This document shows positions 12,365-23,389 of a stretch of DNA of 64,000 bases, piece by piece. The notes under the pieces are model-generated. The model did no database searches. It had not been told where the DNA came from and saw nothing but the letters and a program-made list of their open reading frames with translations. The stretch spans positions 558,001 to 622,000 of the forward strand of contig JAKUHH010000072.1 in the NCBI GenBank assembly GCA_022701365.1, in the 5' to 3' direction. Origin of the DNA: Mycocentrospora acerina. Taxonomy: Eukaryota > Ascomycota > Dothideomycetes > Pleosporales. The number at the start of each line of letters is the position of its first letter. Within the stretch, counting starts at the first letter, position 1. The position numbers and the translations under genes are program-made.

Positions 12365-15300
12365 ATGAGTTTTGTCAACAACTCGCGCATGTCCGTCTAC
12401 TCGACGGCGTCCGCCGCTGGACCGCGCCCAGTGAACTCGCAGATAACAGCACAACAACTGCTCAACACACTCAAGCTGGCCTTTAAGCACGGCCAGCCAC
12501 ACTCGCTCGAGGCCAGCACCAGCCTCGTCGTCAACACGTGGGTCAATGCAAACACACTCGTCAACGACCGCATAGGCGGCACCGTCGACCTCGAGCTGGG
12601 ACGCAAGGCATGGGAGCATGCACGCCGGCGCGCCGAGGACGGCTGCATTGTGCTTGGGTGAGTCTTGCACGCCAATGCCACACGTGAGGCACCTGTCGCT
12701 GACCCGCATAGTTCGCTGCACGAGTCGACTCCCTCGCTGTTCTCGCCCTTCGTCTCGAGCCTGCCCCTTTCGCTTCCAGGCAATTTCTACACCGCCCTCG
12801 AGGCCCTCAAGGCCTTCACTCACTGCGTCACACCCTACAATCCCTCGGCGCCGCGCTACTCGGCATTGGCCTCAGTCTTCACCGTCGTCACAGGCACCGG
12901 CACCCTTGCTGGAGCTGAGATCAAGCTGTCGACTTCCGGGCTCGACGTCAAGCAAGGCCTACTCCAGGTGCCTGGCCAGTCGGGCTTCCGCGCATTCGAC
13001 GTCTTCTACTACCTAAACTCCAGCACCGCCACCCGCCAGGAGAGGGAGTTTCTCGACATCCAACCGCTCCACACCTACACGCTCCTGAACCGATCTGGCA
13101 CATATGACCCTCCTTCCTATCTTCCAGATGTCGACGATGCGGCGGCAGCCGAGGACTTCCGCGCCAATCTGAAATCCATCGGCATCAAAGGTCAGAAGCT
13201 GCTGAATCTCCTCAGCTGCCTGACTGGACTGCTGAAGTTGGGCAACACGCTGGATTACTTCTCAGATGAGGAGACATTAGCTTCATTCTGCGAGGATAGC
13301 GGCAATCTGCTCGACATCTCCCCAGAGATTTTGCAGAAAAAGCTAAGCTCAAATGATCGTGAGATTGCCATTGGTGGTATCTACGAGGCCATTGTTGACT
13401 ATGTCATTGCACACGCAAACGCCGCTATCAAAAACGACATCCAAAACGCTCGCCATGGCTTCTCATCTACCGACAGCGACGCTGATCAAACCGGCATGAT
13501 GACACCAAACACTGAGGACGACGCTGGCGACATTGTCAACATCACCGTAGTGGAAGTTCCCAACCGCATTCTCTGCAAGGCGCTTGCCCTCCGCACTGTT
13601 TTCGATGACTCTGAGGGGATAAACTCTGAGATGAAAGAAGACGGCGTATCAGTGGCCCCGGCCAGCAATTCCGTGATCGAAAGCATGCGAGAGGCTCTTT
13701 CTCATGCCCAAGCTGATCTTGGAATTAACGGCTCAGCGCTGCACGAGAGGGAAGCGGACCTCGAGAAGCGCGAGGCTATCTTGGACAAGCTTGCAGTAGA
13801 CCTTCCCGACGAGGATCACTTCGTGAAGCAACTGCTCTACCCTGTACCGGGCCGTGGCATTGAGCTTGGAAAACATGGCCGCTTCGATCTACCCATGACC
13901 GTAGCCAGCAGCAGAGTCTGGTTTCAGCTTTCTCTCCATCCTACAGAGGCAATCCCCACTTCATTTGAACAGGACCCCAATGCCACCTGGCTGACTGGAG
14001 CCGTGTCTCGACAAGTCCGAGAGTGGCGCCTTCATGAGTGGGCGAATCGCCGCAATCGGGCTTTGGATTTCACTGCCGATTTTGACCACCACGAGTTTTA
14101 CGAGCGTTACAAGGCTTTGGGCTGCATGGACGGTAAAGACGGTATCCAGAACTGGACACTTCAGCGCGGCTGGAGCAATGGCGAAGTTATTGTCGGTCAC
14201 GAGCGTGTATGGATTCGCGAAGGTACATGGTGGGAAGTGGAATCTCAGCTCGATCACAAGGACGAGCTTGGTGCTTCCCCAAACATGCTTGGAAGCATGA
14301 TTGGAGCTGCAGGCATTGAGAGCGGCTATTCTGCTCAAGCGCCATCCGTCGCAGGTGGCTTCTACCCGCCTATTCCGGAGATGGCTCCTGCGGCCGTTCA
14401 AAACCCTTTCCAGAGTACGCCTAGTCTGGTGGCCCCGCGTAGTGCTGCAGACGCCAAATCACTAGCGCCTACTACGCTCACCGTTCCAGTAACAACTCGC
14501 GGTGATTACGGTCTTGGAGGCAAAGGAGACGACACCAAGGGCGTTACTTACTATGATGCGGAAACTGGAGGCAACTACATGGTTACCGAATCGCCCCTTA
14601 CCGCAAGTCGCAGGATGTGGGTCGCCTTTGTCTGGGCCTTCACTTTCTGGTGTCCTTCGCCTGTTTTGAAGTATGTGGGCCGTATGAAGCGGCCAGATGT
14701 CCGCATGGCATGGCGAGAAAAGTTTGTCTTGTTCTCGCTCATTCTGCTTCTCAACGCTGTCATCATCTTTTACATTGTCGGCTTCGGCAAGCTCTTGTGC
14801 CCAAACAAGGACAAGGTCTGGAACCGCAAAGAGGTGTCGCAACATCAGGGTCAGAGTGACTTCTACGTCAGCCACCATGGTGTTGTGTACGACTTGTCTT
14901 CTTTCTGGAAGAAGCAGCACAGCGATTCGAACCTCAAAGTAACCAACGAGGTCATGTTACAGCTGGCTGGTGCTGATATGGACCCCTACATTCCACCCCC
15001 TCTTTACCTTGCATGCCCCAACTTGATCACGGACACCGCCCGAAACCGTCTGATCCAGCTGACTTTTAACACCACGATCGAGTACTCTCAAGCCGAGCAC
15101 AAGTCTGGCTCAGTCGCGACACTCACAGACAGCAAATCCCTCAGCAGTGCAGATTGGTACCCAAACACGTTTCTACCTGCTATCCGTGAATTCAGAAAGG
15201 GTGACCTTGTGTGGAAGACATCCAAAATCAAGAATGAAGGCGAGGATGACAACCACATGTGGTTCCGCTTACACGACAAAGTTTACGATTTGACCGACTA

Positions 15301-17761
15301 TTTCAAGACATTGGACACGATGAACAATCTTGCCGAGTACACGTTCCTCGACAGCACCTTGACCGATCTCGTGAAGAGCAAAGCTGGCCAGGATCTCAGC
15401 AAGGACTTTGGAGACAAGTTGAACGCTACTGCTCGGGCTTACAATTTGCAATGTCTGGACAACGTCTTCTACGTCGGTAAAACCGATTTCCGCGACAGTG
15501 CCAAGTGTAAGGTGAATGACTACATTCTACTCGCTTTCACAATCATCATTTGCTTGATCATTGTCGTCAAATTTTTGGCCGCTCTCCAACTTGGTTCGAA
15601 AAAGCGCCCAGCAAACCAGGACAAATTCGTCATCTGTCAGGTGCCTGCCTATACTGAGGGAGAGGACCATATTCGAAAGGGTCTCGACTCTCTGACTGCA
15701 CTCGCATACGACAATAAGCGCAAACTCATCTGTGTCATCTGCGATGGAATGATTGTTGGTGGCGGAAACGACCGACCTACACCCAAGATCGTACTGGACA
15801 TCCTCGGTGTGGATCCCAAGGTTGACCCTCCTGCGCTTCCTTTCTGGTCTGTTGGCGAGGGAAGCGAACAACTCAACTATGGAAAAGTTTACTCTGGATT
15901 GTATGAATTCGAAGGCAACGTCGTCCCATATCTCGTCGTTGTTAAGATGGGCAAGGAATCTGAGCAGCAAAAGTCTAAACCTGGTAACCGAGGAAAACGA
16001 GACTCCCAGATCTTGCTCATGAGTTTCCTTAACCGCGTCCATTTCCGCTCGGCTATGAACCCTCTAGAGCTGGAAATGTTTCATCAGATCAACAACATTA
16101 TCGGCGTGGATCCTGAACTCTACGAATATCTTCTCATGGTCGATGCTGATACTATGGTCAGGCCCGACTCTCTAAATCGTCTCGTGGCAAGTTGTGCTAG
16201 TGATTCTAAGATTGCGGGCATTTGTGGCGAGACAAGTTTGGAGAACGAAGGCAAGTCGTGGTGGACCATGATCCAGGTGTACGAATACTACATTTCCCAT
16301 CATTTGGCCAAGGCTTTTGAAAGTTTGTTTGGCAGTGTCACTTGTTTGCCTGGATGGTAAGTACCTCGTTTTCACAGATGTACGATTACTAACTATCTTA
16401 GTTTCTGCATGTATCGTCTGCGAACGGCCGACAAAGGCAAGCCTCTGATCATCGCGGATATTGTTATCAAGGAGTACGCCGACTGTGCTGTGGATACATT
16501 GCACAAGAAAAACCTACTCTCACTTGGTGAGGATCGTTATCTAACGACTCTTATGACGAAGCACTTCCCCAACATGTCATACAAATTCATTCCGGATGCG
16601 TACGCGCTCACGGCGGCTCCCGAGTCATGGAGTATTCTGCTCTCCCAGAGACGTCGATGGATCAACTCTACTATCCACAATCTTGCTGAGCTTGTGTTCC
16701 TAAAGGACCTCTGCGGTTTCTGCTGTTTCTCCATGCGCTTCATCGTCTTTATCGATCTCTTCGGAACACTCTGTCTCCCGTCTATTTGCGCGTACCTAGT
16801 GTACCTCATCTACACGGTTGCATCTGGTACAGGTCAATTCCCGCTGTTTTCAATTATCATGCTTGCTGCCGTTTACGGTCTTCAGGCTCTCATCTTTATT
16901 ATCAAGCGCCAGTGGCAGCACATTGGCTGGATGATCATCTATCTGATGGCCTTCCCCATTCATAACTTGGCTCTTCCACTATACTCTTTCTGGAAACAGG
17001 ATGATTTCTCATGGGGTAACACACGTGTCGTTATCGGAGAGACAGGAGACAAGAAGGCTGTGATGACGGACGACGAAGGCTTTGATCCCAAGTCCATTCC
17101 CATGATGCGATGGGATGACTATGCGGAGCGCAATGATCTGCCTGGACGTCGCGGTCTTCCTGGTCAGACGTCGGAGAAGGGTGGCTTCAGCGCGTACGAG
17201 GATGAGGCGTACGAGATGAACGATATGCAATCGGTGTACTCGTCGGTCAAGCCAGCGTCGACGATTATGTCGAATATGCAGCACATTTCTCACATGCCTC
17301 CTCGATCGCCAGGCCCATACCAGGGAATGCAAGCTCGCCAGTCGACGTACTCGAACCTTTCACGCTACCAGGACAACCCGCAAGACGGGCGTCTCATGTC
17401 GATGGGCGGAATGAGTGAGCACTACAACGCCTCGCCATATGGAGCGCGACCAAACGTGGGTGGGTTCCAGAGCTCAGACAACCTCATGACGTCGACACCG
17501 CCTATTCGCGGACGCAGCCCGCTTGGGTATGCGCAGTCTCGACCTGGCAGCACAGTCAACTTCCAAAACATGATGAACGGCCCCAGCGACGCGACAATCA
17601 TTGAAGTGGTGCAGCAGTGTCTGATGGAAGCCGACCTTGACCGGCTGACGAAAAAGCAGCTTGTGGCGCTGGCAGAGCAGCGACTTCAGGTGCAGCTTAC
17701 TGGCGAGAGGAAGATTTTCCTCAACCAGACGATTGATAACCAACTTGCTGCTATGGGATAG
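12365..17761 (+). CDS. csmB: Class VII chitin synthase with degenerate myosin-like domain
   Basis: Membrane chitin synthase partner of the neighbouring class V enzyme. Exons 12365-12657, 12712-16356 and 16402-17761 give 1765 residues. The N-terminal region aligns in character with the myosin domain of class V (for example FRAFDVFYYL, then a QKLLNLLSCLTGLLKLGN stretch) but no P-loop is present, the hallmark separating class VII from class V. Next come a transmembrane pair, a cytochrome-b5-like region (about 800), and a chitin synthase domain with VPAYTEGED (about 1064), DADT (about 1242), EDRYLT (about 1355) and QRRRW (about 1395). Terminal transmembrane segments and a DEK-type tail (about 1710-1765) follow. 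The second intron restores LPGCFCMYRL across the junction, matching the equivalent region of the class V protein (LPGCFTMYRI). Confidence 0.95.
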
Positions 17762-18312
17762 GGGGACTGGTAGCAGCTATTCACTTTCTAGCATGGGTGG
17801 TGTTTAATATTGTACATAGGGACGTTGCTCGTCGCGAGAAGTAAGCATGTGTTATTGGGATGGAATGAGATGTGACTGAAGAATCTAGTTGTGTCGTTTT
17901 GTTTCATCGTCTCGCATGCGGCGCAATATTGTGGAAAACTTTTGGGGTATGGGGCTTTTGCAGCGGGCGGGTTGCTGGGTCAGGCGTTTTTGAGATATTC
18001 GGTGTCATTGTAGAAATCGAGATGAGATTGTAGTGATAATGCGATGGATTGATTGAGAGAGTGTGTGTGCACGTTCTTTGTGAAGCAATCAATGCTGAGA
18101 CTGAAGATTGAATACCATAGATTTAAAAGGTTGTAGACCAAGGGTGAATGGTGGCACCCACGCACGCGTCATCTTGGCAGCCAGCTCGGAGGTGTGCCGG
18201 GGAGCTTGACCACTCGGTCCATTGAACCCCATACTCTCCTTGACTCCATCTTTCCCTCTTTCCCTTCTATCTTGCCCACCCCCCCAAAAATAAAAATAAA
18301 ACCCCCCCCGCC
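17762..18312. other. Intergenic: chsVII 3' flank and END3 promoter
   Basis: Contains the 3' flank of the class VII gene and, at 18230-18312, a pyrimidine-rich leader ending in C and A homopolymer runs just before the END3 start codon. No gene seen. Confidence 0.5.
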
Positions 18313-19656
18313 ATGGCGCCCAACCGCATCGAGCAGGACGAGATTGAAAAGTACTGGGAGATATTCAGCTCGCTGTCCAACGGCGGGACCCATCTCGACG
18401 GCGCGCAGGCGGCCCCCGTGCTCAAGAACAGCCACCTCCGCGATGACCAGCTGGAGCGCGTGTGGGACCTGGCCGACGTGGATGGCGACGGGAAGCTGGA
18501 CTTTGAGGAGTTTTGCGTGGCCATGCGCATTATCTTTGACTTGATCAACGGGGTGCGTTGTTGTGCCGTCCCGCCGTTGCTGTTGCCGTTGCCGTTGCTC
18601 TTGGCGTCGCCGTAGCTATTGCCGTCGACGTCACCGTCACCGTTACCGTCTTGCCGTTGCTAACGGCTGCGCCCCTCCCAGATCTCCGTCGACGTGCCCA
18701 AAGTCCTCCCCGACTGGCTCGTCCCCGAGTCCAAAGCCCACCTCGTCCAGGCCACGCGCGCCCTCTCCGGCTCCCAGCCCGCCTTTGCCCCCATTGAAGA
18801 TGACGACGACGACACCCCCGGCTTGCGCGACGGCTTCGACTGGTACATGTCGCCCGGCGACAAGGCAAAGTACGAGGAGATATACACGGCGAACCGCGAC
18901 TCCCACGGCAACATTGCCTTTGACGCCCTCGCCGGCCTGTTTGACAGCCTCGACACGGTCCCGGACTCGGACGTGCGGTTCGCGTGGAACCTCGTGAACC
19001 CAAAGGCGCGTGAAAGCGTGGGCAAGGACGCGTGTCTGGCCTTCCTACACATCCTGAACCAGCGCAGCGAGGGCTTCCGCGTGCCCCGCAGCGTGCCGCC
19101 GAGTCTGCGCGCGAGCTTCGAGAAGGCGCACATTGACTACGACGTCGAGTCGTCGGGGAACAAGCGCTGGGCCGAGCGCAGCGACGACACAACAGCAACA
19201 GGCCGCAAGGCAAAGTTTGGCGACGCCTACCTCACGCGCCTCGGCGTCGGCGACCGCGCGGCAAACTACGGCGCACGCGCAAAGGGCACCGACTTTGGCG
19301 GCCGCACCACAGAAGATTGGGAGGAGGTACGGCTGAAGAAGCAACTCAAAGAGCTGGAGACCAAGATGGCAGACGTCGAGAAGGAGGCACAGAGCAGACG
19401 GCACGGCAGGAGTTCAGACAGCAAGCCCGCGCTCGTCAAGCGCGAGCTGGAGATGCTGCTTGACTACAAGCGCAACACGCTCAAGGAGCTGGACAATGAC
19501 GAGGGCGGCGCGGTCAAGGGGCTGGGCGGCATACGAGACGAGATTGAGACGGTGCGGGAGCAGGTCGAGGGGTTGCAGGCACATCTTGAGAGGAGGAAGG
19601 AGGTCTTGGATGATTTGCGGAGGGCGATTGAGGACGAAAAGGCTGGGGGGCGGTAG
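18313..19656 (+). CDS. END3: END3-like actin cytoskeleton-regulatory complex protein (EH domain)
   Basis: Endocytic adaptor of the Pan1-Sla1-End3 complex at cortical actin patches. Exons 18313-18552 and 18682-19656 give 404 residues, the usual length. The N-terminal EH domain carries an EF-hand loop DVDGDGKLDFEE (about 55-66). A second EH-like region follows (about residues 125-220, with YMSPGDKAKYEEIY). The C-terminal half is coiled coil with END3-type repeats (KKQLKELETKM and EGLQAHLERRKEVL). The intron is GC-rich and simple in sequence, and the phase-0 junction gives LINGISVDVPKVLPDWLVP. It is transcribed in the same direction as the class VII chitin synthase; endocytic recycling of chitin synthases makes the vicinity functionally plausible, though that link is inference. 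Confidence 0.93.
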
Positions 19657-20010
19657 GTAGGTAGGCGGGTAGGGTTGGCATGTAGGATGGGTGTTGTTCT
19701 GTCCGAGTGCCTTGACCAAAACACACGGTGTGAATGTAAACATGCATGCATGCATCTAGCTCGCTTGAGAGTGGAAAGGGGAAAGTCATCAAGCTTGCTA
19801 CTGGGAGGGGATAGATAGAGTGGAGTTTTTTTTTGGGGTTGGGGCTGCTTGCTTGCTTGTCTGCGTACAACACAATTACATGTCTCTACACAGGTTTTCT
19901 GGCCAAGTAGAATCATTGTTCATGTTCGTCAAGTCTATATCGTGGTATTCCGCCATGCGTCTAGTTCCTCCATCTCCATCTCTGTCCATCTCTCTCATAC
20001 ATATATACGA
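19657..20010. other. Convergent intergenic region
   Basis: Holds the 3' flanks of END3 (+) and the Nudix gene (-). GGTAGGTAGGCGGGTAGGG-like and GCATGCATGCATC short repeats occur near 19650-19755. No gene seen. Confidence 0.5.
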
Positions 20011-20643
20011 CTACGACCCCCCCTTGCCAAACAGCTCCGGGTGCTCAAGCGCATACCTCACCCCCGCCGCCCAATGATACAACTTGGCCGCAACCACGTA
20101 CCCCTCTGCCGCCAACCCCACCAGCCTATCATACAGCTCCGCCAGCGGGACAACCACCCTCTGAATGTCCTCGCCCTCATCCAGATGCTGCTCTGGCTCC
20201 AGCTCGTCCCCCTCCTCCAGCCGCACCTCCATCATGCACAGCTTCATATTCGCGCTCGTCATCCCCGGGTCCGCCGACACGACAGGCGAGGTACTCGTTA
20301 CTTTGCCCTTGTACCCCGTCTCCTCGTAGAGTTCGCGCACGGCGGCCTCCTCGGGGGACTCGTCGGCGTCGATCAGGCCCGCGGGCCACTCGACGGTGAA
20401 GGCGTTGACGGGGGGCCGGAACTGCAGCACGAGGATTGTGGAGGGCGGCTTCGACGGGTGGTGGATTATTGTGCCCATTGCGACGGCGTCGATGCCGGAT
20501 TTCGACGTCGTTTTGCGGCTGGCGATTTCCCAGTCGCGGGAGATGCCTTTGGCGTCTGTGTAGGTGGCTTTTTGGAGTTTGATCCATTTGGCGGAGGAGG
20601 AGGGGAGGTCGGTGAGGGAGGTTACGCGGGGGGTGGAGGCCAT
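20011..20643 (-). CDS. YSA1: Nudix hydrolase, ADP-ribose (ADP-sugar) pyrophosphatase type
   Basis: Single-exon protein of 210 residues. A complete Nudix box runs from G89 (GLIDADESPEEAAVREL, then YEETGY), matching the G-x5-E-x7-REUxEExGU pattern with every catalytic Glu present. The preceding FRPPVNAFTVEWPAG stretch is characteristic of the ADP-ribose pyrophosphatase branch (yeast Ysa1, human NUDT5), which splits ADP-ribose into AMP and ribose 5-phosphate. No targeting signal is evident, so it is probably cytosolic. It lies convergent to END3 and divergent to the L2HGDH-like gene. The C-terminus ends in GKGGS. The exact substrate is inferred from family resemblance. Confidence 0.92.
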   Translation of the reverse strand: MASTPRVTSLTDLPSSSAKWIKLQKATYTDAKGISRDWEIASRKTTSKSGIDAVAMGTIIHHPSKPPSTILVLQFRPPVNAFTVEWPAGLIDADESPEEAAVRELYEETGYKGKVTSTSPVVSADPGMTSANMKLCMMEVRLEEGDELEPEQHLDEGEDIQRVVVPLAELYDRLVGLAAEGYVVAAKLYHWAAGVRYALEHPELFGKGGS

Positions 20644-21144
20644 TTTGAGGTTGGGGGGAGGGGGGAGTTGTTGTTGTGGTGGTGGTGATGGTGATGGTGA
20701 AGTAGCTTAGGAGAGGTGTTATGGTGGAGGGGTGGGGGAGGGGAACGATGAGGAATGTGGGGGGTGACGTGACAAGGGTGGTGCTTTCAATTCTACCACA
20801 CGAGAAAGATTATGTATCTGACTATATATTCATACAATTGCATCTACATGCCGTTGTTTGTTGTTTTTGGCAGCGGCCAAGATTCGTTGATTGCGTTACT
20901 GTTGCTATGAACATCGAGGTTGATACACTAAATGCTCAAGGCGGCTAGCTCTTAAACCAGCCCACGCCATGCATGCCATCTCGAAGCATTGAATGGTTTA
21001 CGGATAACCATCAACACTGTGAGTCACCTTAGTTTAACTCCTTATCCTGGCATGTCCCCTTTGGTTGTACACGGATATATTCCTCACTCCTCAATGTTGT
21101 GATCAGCTCTGTTTTGACTTTGATAATCTCCTTTTCTTCCCACC
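20644..21144. promoter_or_regulatory. Divergent promoter region between the Nudix and L2HGDH-like genes
   Basis: A 501-base gap between two divergent starts. The left part (20655-20760) is G-rich with GGT/GAT simple repeats, which is the C-rich leader of the Nudix gene on its own strand. No specific element recognised. Confidence 0.4.
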
Positions 21145-22466
21145 ATGTTTTCATCTCGCGCCCTTCCAACATCTATATCACGCAACCTCCTCTCTAGACA
21201 ATTTTCAACGGGTGTCAGGCGGCAAGCAGACTTTACTCATGCCGTGATAGGTGGTGGTGTTGTGGGACTGGCAATAGCGAGGAAGCTGCAGCAAAGAGAT
21301 GGCGTGTCGACGGTGCTGATTGAGAAGCATGGATCGGTTGGAATGGAGACGAGTTCACGAAACAGTGAGGTAAGATGGAGGATTTTCTCAGCATCAATTC
21401 TCTTCAAACGGCAACCTTGTGCCATTCAATTATTATGAGTGTTGGAGAGAAGCAAAAAAACTGATCATCAACAAAGGTCATCCATGCAGGTCTCTATTAC
21501 GGCACCGACTCCCTAAAAACACAGCTATGTCTCCGTGGCAAGGAAATGATGTATGAACTCTGTCGTCAACACTCGATTCCCCACCGTAACTCAGGCAAAT
21601 GGATCGTGGCCCAAGACGCTACGCAAAGAGAAGCCCTTGAAAAAGTCCACCAATTCGCCCAAAGCATAGGCGTCCCAACACACTTCCTCTCCCCGGACGA
21701 AGCAAAGCGCCGTGAACCAGATGTTCGTGCCCTAGCAAGTGTCCTCGAAAGCCCTTCAACCGGCATCGTAGACTCCCACAGCCTGATGCAATACCTCGAA
21801 GGCGACTTTGAAAACCACGGCGGAATCTGCGCCTTCCACTCCCCCGTAACATCCATCCGCGCTCTCGACTCTGGCAAATCCGGGTGGGAAATAACCACCC
21901 TCTCCCCTGGCGACCCCACCCCCTCCACCATCACCGCCGACAGCCTCATCAACTCGGCAGGCCTCTACGCCGTCCCTCTCTCCAACATGATCCTCCCCGC
22001 CTCCCGCCAAAGGAAACCCTTTTACGCAAAAGGCACCTACTTCTCCTACTCGGTCTCGTCCCCCCGCCCAAACACCCTCATCTACCCGGCCCCCGTCCCC
22101 GGCCACGGCGGCCTAGGCACACACCTCACCCTCGACCTCTCCGGACGCGTCCGCTTCGGCCCAGACGTCCAATGGACCGACTCCCCCACCGACTACACCC
22201 CCAACAGCGCGTCCCTCGCCGCCGCCCTCGACGACATCCAAACCTACCTCCCAGGCATCGACAGATCCGCCGTCGCCCCAGACTACGTCGGCATCCGCCC
22301 CAAACTCGGCCGCCTGGCTGCAACAAGCGGCAAGGATTTCCAGGACTTTTACATTGAAAAGGAGCACGGCTTCGAGGCCTTTGTCAATCTCCTCGCAATC
22401 GAGAGCCCCGGCCTGACGAGCAGTCTGGCAATTGCCGACCACGTCGAGCATCTGCTGTATAGCTAG
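21145..22466 (+). CDS. L2HGDH: Mitochondrial FAD-dependent L-2-hydroxyglutarate dehydrogenase-like protein
   Basis: Oxidises L-2-hydroxyglutarate to 2-oxoglutarate (metabolite repair). Exons 21145-21369 and 21477-22466 give 404 residues. An Arg/Ser-rich N-terminus (MFSSRALPTSISRNLLSRQF) looks like a mitochondrial presequence. The Rossmann FAD motif VIGGGVVGLAIA is at 34-45, followed by VLIEKHGSVGMETSSRNSEVIHAGLYY (split around the splice junction), the DAO-family and L2HGDH-type signature. The middle contains GIVDSHSLMQYL and the C-terminus FVNLLAIESPGLTSSLAIA, also typical. Base composition is C-rich at third positions in the second half. Another DAO-family oxidase is the alternative, but the SRNSEVIHAGLYY segment favours L2HGDH. 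Confidence 0.92.
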
Positions 22467-23389
22467 CCAAGGGGAAGAAGGGCAGGAAACACGGCCACGT
22501 GATGCTGTAAATGTGCTGTGCTTTTTTCGGAGGTTGGGAAAGCATTGTGGAAAGAAAATCTGGAAAAATTAAGTAAAGAAATAAAAGTAAATACTTGTCT
22601 CGCTGAAGAACAACAATATGTTTATATGGCTTATGATTGTCCTTTTTTTCTTTTTTTTCTTTTTAGCAAGAGTCTGACTGGATTGCTTGGTTCGGGTCAG
22701 AGGAGGATTTGGTCATGTATAGAGATATATATATATATAATGTGTGATTAGCCTCTTCTTTCCCTCGGGGTGACTACTCCAAACTTGACGTAACTGCGAA
22801 CCCCCAAGTCGTTTGTGTGAAGGGAGGGAGAGAGAGAGAAAAAGAAGTTCACTGCATTACAGACATGCCACACAATGCTCGTTACATCACAATGCGAAAC
22901 AACACAACAAACTACCGTAAATCACTTTATTGTGCAAGCCATAACATCAAACGGAACCAAATTCATTGCTGTACTTGTACAGGCACGTCTAAACATTAAT
23001 CAAAAGGATACCGCCTCACGGAAAGCTCCGTTGATACGTATACGTATACGTACTACCGTCTCACACACTCAAACACGACATTGGATGCTCAGAGTTTTTT
23101 TTCAATCTCAATTAGTTGAGAAAAGTGAAAAAGTCATAATCTATTATCAAGTCGTATGTATCCAATGAATCGACCATCCGCTACCGGATTTTTTCCACAA
23201 ATATTTACAGTAGCAAGGTCTCTGATGTGATGAGCACGGCAGCGGCTTGCTGAAACGCCAGTGTCCCATGCGTAAATGAAAGTGAGAAAGGAACGACTCC
23301 AACGCCTCCACCCGACATAGGTCTTTCCGGGCATAAATAAAAACAGAATTTGAATCAGACGAAGAAGGAACATGAAATCAAAGAAGCGT
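22467..23389. other. Convergent AT-rich intergenic region
   Basis: Carries the 3' flanks of the L2HGDH-like and class VI chitin synthase genes. It is clearly more AT-rich than the flanking coding DNA, with a TATATATATATA run near 22725-22738 and an ACGTATACGTATACGTAC palindromic run near 23035-23052. No gene seen. Confidence 0.5.
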
